Part shown: positions 15,263-20,379 of the stretch, in pieces
How positions within the stretch are numbered: the stretch's first letter is position 1
Layout: each line of letters opens with the position of its first letter
Assembly (NCBI GenBank): GCA_943331145.2
Contig: CALQKL020000011.1
Location: 1-20,379, forward strand
Direction of reading: 5' to 3'
Source: Chitinophaga pinensis
Lineage (GTDB): Bacteria > Bacteroidota > Bacteroidia > Chitinophagales > Chitinophagaceae
DNA length: 20,379 bases
Position numbers and translations under genes: made by a program
The notes under the pieces: generated by a model
Told to the model about the DNA's origin: nothing
Seen by the model: the letters and a program-made list of their open reading frames with translations, nothing else
Databases searched by the model: none

Positions 15263-15697
15263 TTTTTGGTGCTCTGGTTTTCAGGAAATGGGTTTAAACT
15301 CCATTTTATGTAAAATAATTACAGTAATATCGGAAAAATTCAGATAAAAAAGTCAAGAATTTACAATTGGTTCTTCGGAGTAAATTTTCTGAAAGTGAGC
15401 AATTCAAAAAGACCCGTCATCCTTGTACGACTGACTTTATGGAATTTGCAAAAAAAAATTGGCTTAGCACCTAATAGAGCCGAAAAATTATTACAACCAT
15501 TCCAAGAGCGGCAACCATTTATGGCAACTTTAGTAAGTCGTTCATTTTTAAGCGAAGCCAATAAAAGAGGATATTTGATGATGTATAACAACAAGCGAAA
15601 TTGTTTAATTGGAGGTTGAGTCGATTGTAACGCTAAAATTTAAAAGCATTATTTGAAAGCCCGTTTGCAAACATTTTATTTTTAAAGGGGGCAAAAC

Positions 15698-15728
15698 ATT
15701 GAGTAAAGATTGGAAATTAATATCTTTA
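15698..15728 (+). promoter_or_regulatory. Promoter for the large surface protein gene
   Basis: ATTG at 15698-15701 and TATCTTTA at 15721-15728 are separated by exactly 19 bases. Each differs from the Bacteroidota consensus TTTG / TAnnTTTG at one position. Transcription would start near 15735, about 40 nt before the ATG at 15775. Confidence 0.5.
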
Positions 15729-15774
15729 TTATGATTGATACAACTTTTTAAACAAATCTTTCATTCATAAAAAA

Positions 15775-18700
15775 ATGGAAAAAAAGCAAATTTTGTTACT
15801 TGTTTTTGTGTTTACATTTTCAATCCTCAAGGCTCAGAGCCCGGGCGGAGTTTCTACAAACCTAACGCTTTGGTTGAAGGCCAACACACAACCTACCAAT
15901 CTTGTATATAATGCTTCCAATCAAGTATCGCAATGGAACAGCGAAACAGGAACATTCAGTGTAAGCCAGGCTAATGCTAGTCAGCAGCCTATTTTTGGAA
16001 GTATGAGTGCAGCTAATGCCGATTTCAATTTCAATCCTTTTATACAATTCACGGCGGCCAATTCTACGGCTTTGGTCAATAGCGCCATCACACCGAATCT
16101 TTTGGGCACAGCTGGAACCGTGATTTTGGCCACTAACAAGAACGAACCTGCTGGCCAGGGATCTATGTTTACATATCGCTCGAACGTTAATTACAGATAT
16201 CAGATTAAACCAAGTTTTCGCGTACAAAACGGCGCCAATGGTATTGGCTCTAAATTTGAACTGAATGTGGCTTCAAATCCTAATTTGACAGGGACCGTTT
16301 TTAATTATACAGAATCTGATGCTTTTCTATTGTCTATGTCTGGCACGGGCTTGAGTTCCAAGGCGCGTCGCAACGCCACTGATTGTGGACCTTCTACGGG
16401 GAACACCGGCACCTATTATCCTTCTGTGGGAGCAGGACTTTCCTTAGGTGCGAATGGGGGTACTTCCGAATATAATAATCATGCACTTGGAGAGGTGATT
16501 ATTTACGATCGTACATTAACCGCAGCAGAACTCAATCGCGTTGAATCTTATCTGGCCATTAAATATGGCGTCAGCTTTGATGAAATTCCAACTTCCCCAA
16601 TCAAAAACAACTACTTGGCTTCTAACGGTACAGTTATATGGGATAAAACCATCAATAACGGATTTAACGAAAACATCACTGGTGTTGGAAGAGATGATGC
16701 CTCAGCACTTTTACAAAAACAGTCGCACAGCGTGAATATTAACTCACCTGTTTTTATTTTTAATGGAGCTACCGCAGGTGTTTTTCCTGTGATGAATGAT
16801 TCCAACAATACTTCATTTAATGCAGATGTATCTTTTCTGATAACAGGAGAAAATAAATTAACCACCTCGCTTGATCAATGTACCAATAACGGCTATATTT
16901 CACGAATGGCGAGAACTTGGAAAGTGCAGAAAACAGGGACTGTGGATTCTGTAACCATTGCCTTCTTGAAAGACTCACTTCCAGCATGTACTCAATCTAT
17001 TTTGCTTTCCGCAGATCCTAATTTTTCTGGTACTTCAACACAAGTCATTAAATTAATAACTGGAATAAAATATAAGTATGCTACTGTTCATTTGAATAAC
17101 GCAGATTATTTCAGTTTTGGATCGGATTCCATCCGAAATATTATTTTTGATACAGTAAAGACTTGTTCTGGAACTGCTGTGAATTTCTCGGTGAATCCAA
17201 CACAATCATGCATGAGCTATGCCTGGTATGATGCACCAAGCGGAGGTAATCTATTGGGTACAGGTGCAAACTTTATTGTGACCAGTATTCAAAGCAATGA
17301 CAGCAGCTTTTATCTTGAAACCAGTGGGCCAGGTAATTGTATAGCTGGTGTTCGTTCTATTGCTACCATAATCAGAAAATTTGTATCCACACCAACAGCG
17401 GAAGGTGATAGTGTTTGTGCCGGACAATCAGCATTATTGACTGTTATCAATCCTCAAACTGGTTTCGTGTATAACTGGTATGTTGCGCCGACCGGAGGAA
17501 GCATTGTGGCAACAGGTACCAGTATTAACACCACTAATATTAGCAACAACAGCATTTATTATCTTGTAGCGGATAGCTCTGGTTGTAATAGTATTGCTGT
17601 TCCAGTATCTGTCATCCTTTATAACACAGAAACACCCAATGTAAACAATCCTGTATTTACTTGTGTAAATAATACTGCCAACCTACAAGTGCAAAACCCT
17701 GTAATAGGCTCCACTTACAATTGGTATAATGCCCCCAATGCTGGAACTTTATTAGGAACTGCTGTTAATTATACTACTGGTCCTATCACTGCTCCTACTA
17801 CCTATTATTTGGAAGCCATGAACAGCAATGGTTGTGCTGGGGTACGCGTTCCCGTTAGTGTTGATTTATTTCCTTCTCCTACCACACCCAATGTCATCAC
17901 ACCCGTGGTTATTTGTGCAAATAGCAGTACACAAGTAGAGGTACAGAATCCAACAGCAGGATATAGTTATAACTGGTACAATGCTTCATCCGGAGGCAAT
18001 ATATTGGGAACTGGTATAACATTTAGCACCGGAAACATCGGCACCAACAGTACATTCTATGTGGAGGCAGTAAGCGCAGATGGTTGTATTAGTTTAATAC
18101 GCGGGGCAGTGAATGTGCAAATAAATCCAGTACCCGTAGCACCCACCACCAATGCACCTGTGAATGTTTGCAGTGGCGAAACAGCAAACCTTAGCGTTAC
18201 CAATCCTAATGCATCCTATACGTATAATTGGTATGATGCGTCGAGTGGAGGTACATTGCTAGCAACAGGAACCTCTTTCACTACTAATGCTATTTCCGGG
18301 AATACTAATTTCTATGTCACTGCTACCAATGCCACAGGATGCGAAGGAGCACCCGCAATCGTATCAGTTCAACTCTGGCCTTTATTAACTACACCTGTTG
18401 TACAAGTAACCGATATTTCAATTAACTCACTCAGTTTTTCATGGGCCTCAGTATCTGGAGCCACTGGATATTTAGTATCAACAGACGGTATCAATTATGG
18501 TCCACCAAGTTCAGGAACCACTGGCACTACGCATGTAGTAACTGGACTTTCACCAGATACCTATGTGACCTTGTTCGTGAAGGCCTTACATCCATTGGAT
18601 TGCAGAAAATCATTAGCGGGGAGCACTACGGGCCATACTTGGCTAGAGCAGACAGATGTATATGTGCCAGGAGCGTTTACACCTAACGGTGATGGGTTGA

Positions 18701-18924
18701 ATGATGTGTTGCGTGTGTTAGGAACGAATATTCGAAGTGTTGATTTTTTAGTTTACAACCAATGGGGACAGAAAATATTTGAGAGTCATAATCAGCGTAA
18801 CGGCTGGAATGGAAAATATAAGTATAAGGAACAACCGGGCACGACTTATGTATATTATGTACGTGCTTTGCTGCTTAATGGAAAGGTGATTGTGAAGAAG
18901 GGGAATACGATATTGTTGAGGTAG
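15775..18924 (+). CDS. T9SS-exported surface protein: LamG-like, five Ig-like repeats, Fn3-like, CHU_C domain
   Basis: A 1049-residue exported protein. A signal peptide occupies residues 1-20 (LLLVFVFTFSILKA). The N-terminal half, about 21-455, begins VSTNLTLWLKANTQ and continues through ALGEVIIYDRTLTAAELNRVESYLAIKYG, typical of a concanavalin-like LamG fold followed by the domain usual in such proteins (NYLASNGTVIWD, ARTWKVQKTG). Five Ig-like repeats of ~83 residues start near 462, 545, 627, 711 and 796; each has a Cys early, YxWY in the middle (YNWYNAPNAGTLLGT) and a Gly-Cys near the end. A fibronectin-III-like domain spans about 873-960. The last ~90 residues are the CHU_C/type B sorting domain (VPGAFTPNGDGLNDVL, VYNQWGQKIFES, NGWNGKY, YVYYVRAL). 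A cell-surface adhesin is likely. Confidence 0.9.
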   Translation: MEKKQILLLVFVFTFSILKAQSPGGVSTNLTLWLKANTQPTNLVYNASNQVSQWNSETGTFSVSQANASQQPIFGSMSAANADFNFNPFIQFTAANSTALVNSAITPNLLGTAGTVILATNKNEPAGQGSMFTYRSNVNYRYQIKPSFRVQNGANGIGSKFELNVASNPNLTGTVFNYTESDAFLLSMSGTGLSSKARRNATDCGPSTGNTGTYYPSVGAGLSLGANGGTSEYNNHALGEVIIYDRTLTAAELNRVESYLAIKYGVSFDEIPTSPIKNNYLASNGTVIWDKTINNGFNENITGVGRDDASALLQKQSHSVNINSPVFIFNGATAGVFPVMNDSNNTSFNADVSFLITGENKLTTSLDQCTNNGYISRMARTWKVQKTGTVDSVTIAFLKDSLPACTQSILLSADPNFSGTSTQVIKLITGIKYKYATVHLNNADYFSFGSDSIRNIIFDTVKTCSGTAVNFSVNPTQSCMSYAWYDAPSGGNLLGTGANFIVTSIQSNDSSFYLETSGPGNCIAGVRSIATIIRKFVSTPTAEGDSVCAGQSALLTVINPQTGFVYNWYVAPTGGSIVATGTSINTTNISNNSIYYLVADSSGCNSIAVPVSVILYNTETPNVNNPVFTCVNNTANLQVQNPVIGSTYNWYNAPNAGTLLGTAVNYTTGPITAPTTYYLEAMNSNGCAGVRVPVSVDLFPSPTTPNVITPVVICANSSTQVEVQNPTAGYSYNWYNASSGGNILGTGITFSTGNIGTNSTFYVEAVSADGCISLIRGAVNVQINPVPVAPTTNAPVNVCSGETANLSVTNPNASYTYNWYDASSGGTLLATGTSFTTNAISGNTNFYVTATNATGCEGAPAIVSVQLWPLLTTPVVQVTDISINSLSFSWASVSGATGYLVSTDGINYGPPSSGTTGTTHVVTGLSPDTYVTLFVKALHPLDCRKSLAGSTTGHTWLEQTDVYVPGAFTPNGDGLNDVLRVLGTNIRSVDFLVYNQWGQKIFESHNQRNGWNGKYKYKEQPGTTYVYYVRALLLNGKVIVKKGNTILLR

Positions 18925-19518
18925 TGGAGGGTGGGATTTATGCGGTTGAGAATGTTAACTAACGGAGATGGGTAGGAGGAATGATGTAGGGGGTGAAAAT
19001 TTAATTTTACTCTGTAGAATTCGTGACTAAACATCAACAACATACGATTTACTTTTGAAAGGTTCAAGTTGTTTTTTTCCTGTTCAATTTTACGAATACC
19101 AAAATCTTAATAAAACTTTTTTTAAAATCGCTTCAATACCTGTCTCTAATTTCCAAAAAATGATACATATTCAACAGAAGGCAAAGTAAATTATACCTAT
19201 CAGGACATTCTTGATTATATCAATACTATAAGACTAAAGCCTATTGTTTGGAAGAACAGTATTTGTTTATTTCACAAAACCAAACAGAATCTAATTTGAA
19301 TAAAAAGGAAAAGGAAAGTAAAATACTGGGGAAATGAATTTCTCAGCATTTTACAATTAAAACAATTCGTTTGTACACGTTATTTGCCGTTTTTTACACG
19401 TCTATAAACTAATAAGTAGATTTTAAAAAAAAATGATATTTAGTATGTAGATTTATTGATTTATTAAAATTGTAAACACCTATTTAATTAATCTTAATTC
19501 TTATAAATTTATTTGGAC
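18925..19518 (+). other. 594-bp intergenic region with possible gene remnant
   Basis: No intact gene is seen. A stop-free stretch without a start codon at 19150-19299 reads like protein (see findings). ACACGT occurs twice at 19374-19402 around TTATTTGCCG, a short direct repeat of unknown meaning. The final 100 bp before 19519 are very AT-rich and presumably hold the promoter of the next gene, although no exact TAnnTTTG was found; TTTATTTG sits just before the ATG. Confidence 0.3.
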
Positions 19519-20379
19519 ATGAATAAAAAAATATCTGCAACTGATTTGTTCTTAGCAATACTTGCTTTTATGTTAATTAGCGTAAGTTTTTATCAGACTT
19601 GGTTAGGACTTCAACAGATATTTGGAAATAGCTCGTTAGTAATTTCACTAGTATTGTCATTGCTACTCCTTTTCCTCTTGTGGCAACTTCGGAATGCTAA
19701 AGTAAACGGCTCCCCAACAGGAGGATTAATCGTGATATATATATTCATTGCCTCTTTTTGTTTTATAGCAAATTTCAATGCATTGTATACTCGTTTTATG
19801 AGAACAGATATTTTTACTACAGAATTAAGAGACTTGAATGACAAATTCAGTAATTTGGAAACGAATGTTGAATCAAAGTTAAATTATGCTATTGCTGACT
19901 CAAAAACTAGACAATCTATTAGAAGTGAATTAAATCTCCTTAAAATTCAAATCAATGATCCTAAAAATATAGGAATAGGTCCTGAAGCAAAGCAAATTAT
20001 TGGAAGAATTGAAAGACTGATTGGTAAAAAAGTAACTCCACTTACACCAATTAGTCAAACTCCAGCTGGGTATGCTGATTTAGCAAACAGAATGGAAGAA
20101 CAAATAGTTCAAATGGTTTATAACCTAACGCCCGAAGAGAAAAACTTGATGACAGATATTAACAATGCAACTTTAAAGTGGAATAAAGATATTCAGACTT
20201 TGCTATTAAAGTCTCATCAGGACATAGACGATATGGCTCAAGGACAAATTGATAAAGCTTTGTCAGAATACAACAAACTAGGCAACCGAGCGCATACAAT
20301 TTTAGGTGAAGATAAGTTCAAGTTTGATCTTGCTCACTCAAACACTCAAGAGGTTGGCAAAATAGGATTCGCATTTAAT
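19519..20379 (+). CDS. Three-TM membrane protein with helical tail (cut by window edge)
   Basis: A frame from ATG at 19519 remains open to the end of the window, giving 287 residues; the C-terminus is missing. Three hydrophobic segments lie at about 10-29, 39-56 and 69-88. The rest is soluble and mostly helical (TTELRDLNDKFSNLETNVESK; IRSELNLLKIQIND; LTPEEKNLMTDINN; a Gln/Asp-rich helix around 230-255). No known domain is recognised. Residues ~133-168 share a pattern with residues 164-203 of the four-TM protein in the six-gene cluster: a short helix, then P-x-NI-x-IG and a second helix ending in RxxxL. That suggests a shared domain, at low certainty. It is the first gene after a long gap, so it starts a new transcript. 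Confidence 0.75.
   Translation, partial: MNKKISATDLFLAILAFMLISVSFYQTWLGLQQIFGNSSLVISLVLSLLLLFLLWQLRNAKVNGSPTGGLIVIYIFIASFCFIANFNALYTRFMRTDIFTTELRDLNDKFSNLETNVESKLNYAIADSKTRQSIRSELNLLKIQINDPKNIGIGPEAKQIIGRIERLIGKKVTPLTPISQTPAGYADLANRMEEQIVQMVYNLTPEEKNLMTDINNATLKWNKDIQTLLLKSHQDIDDMAQGQIDKALSEYNKLGNRAHTILGEDKFKFDLAHSNTQEVGKIGFAFN

Larger units (their letters stand above)
15091..15774 (+). other. 684-bp intergenic region with terminator, promoter and an ambiguous open frame
   Basis: No clearly real gene is present. The region contains a hairpin terminator candidate (15235-15262) and the promoter of the next gene (15698-15728). Overlapping open frames on both strands occupy about 15361-15619: a GTG-started plus frame of 74 codons and a 77-codon minus frame. 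Neither has recognisable domains, and one is probably a decayed or repetitive sequence. Confidence 0.4.

Noticed and set aside
15862..16865. Minus-strand open frames inside the large surface-protein gene
   Set aside because: They are antisense to the LamG-like region, which has a clear protein signature on the plus strand.
17158..18360. Repeats within the surface-protein gene considered as a CRISPR or tandem DNA repeat
   Set aside because: Similarity is at protein level (Ig-like repeats of ~83 residues) with strongly diverged DNA, so it is domain repetition rather than a DNA repeat array.

Overview
The window looks like chromosomal DNA of a low-GC member of the Bacteroidota. Three things support this: a 1049-residue secreted protein ending in a CHU_C-type gliding-motility-associated C-terminal domain (type IX secretion cargo), a DUF5916-type outer-membrane protein, and several promoters of the Bacteroidota form TTTG-N19-TAnnTTTG. 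Shine-Dalgarno sequences are mostly absent, as usual in this phylum. No tRNA, rRNA, CRISPR array or insertion sequence was recognised. I cannot name the genus.

Layout. Bases 1-5.66 kb are all on the minus strand. They hold the N-terminal part of a von Willebrand A protein cut by the left edge, a small membrane-anchored Cys-motif protein, a DUF6717-like protein, a REP-like palindrome pair, the DUF5916/CBM9 protein, and a three-gene group (105-residue protein, four-Cys protein, CHC2-like zinc-finger protein). A strong promoter and a 150-nt structured leader lie upstream of that group. A very AT-rich divergent intergenic region (5.64-6.10 kb) follows.

Bases 6105-13200 carry six tightly spaced plus-strand genes, the most interesting part of the window: an SPFH protein with four C-terminal zinc ribbons, a four-TM protein with a helical tail, a 698-residue coiled-coil protein with a very acidic tail, two adjacent paralogues of an unrecognised helical family, and a bactofilin-like beta-helix protein. 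I infer a membrane-associated scaffold or cytoskeletal assembly: the SPFH and bactofilin-like proteins would self-assemble, the four-TM protein would anchor, and the coiled-coil proteins would link. Its cellular job (envelope stress, conflict/defence, cell shape) cannot be read from the sequence.

Bases 13.2-15.8 kb hold small secreted proteins: a Cys-rich lipoprotein, a 127-residue exported protein and a CAP/SCP-domain protein, separated by AT-rich DNA with possible gene remnants. The large T9SS-type surface protein follows (15775-18924). After a 594-bp gap, the right edge cuts a three-TM protein starting at 19519. Part of its soluble tail resembles the tail of the four-TM protein of the six-gene cluster.

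Product names come from motif recognition by eye. No database search was possible.
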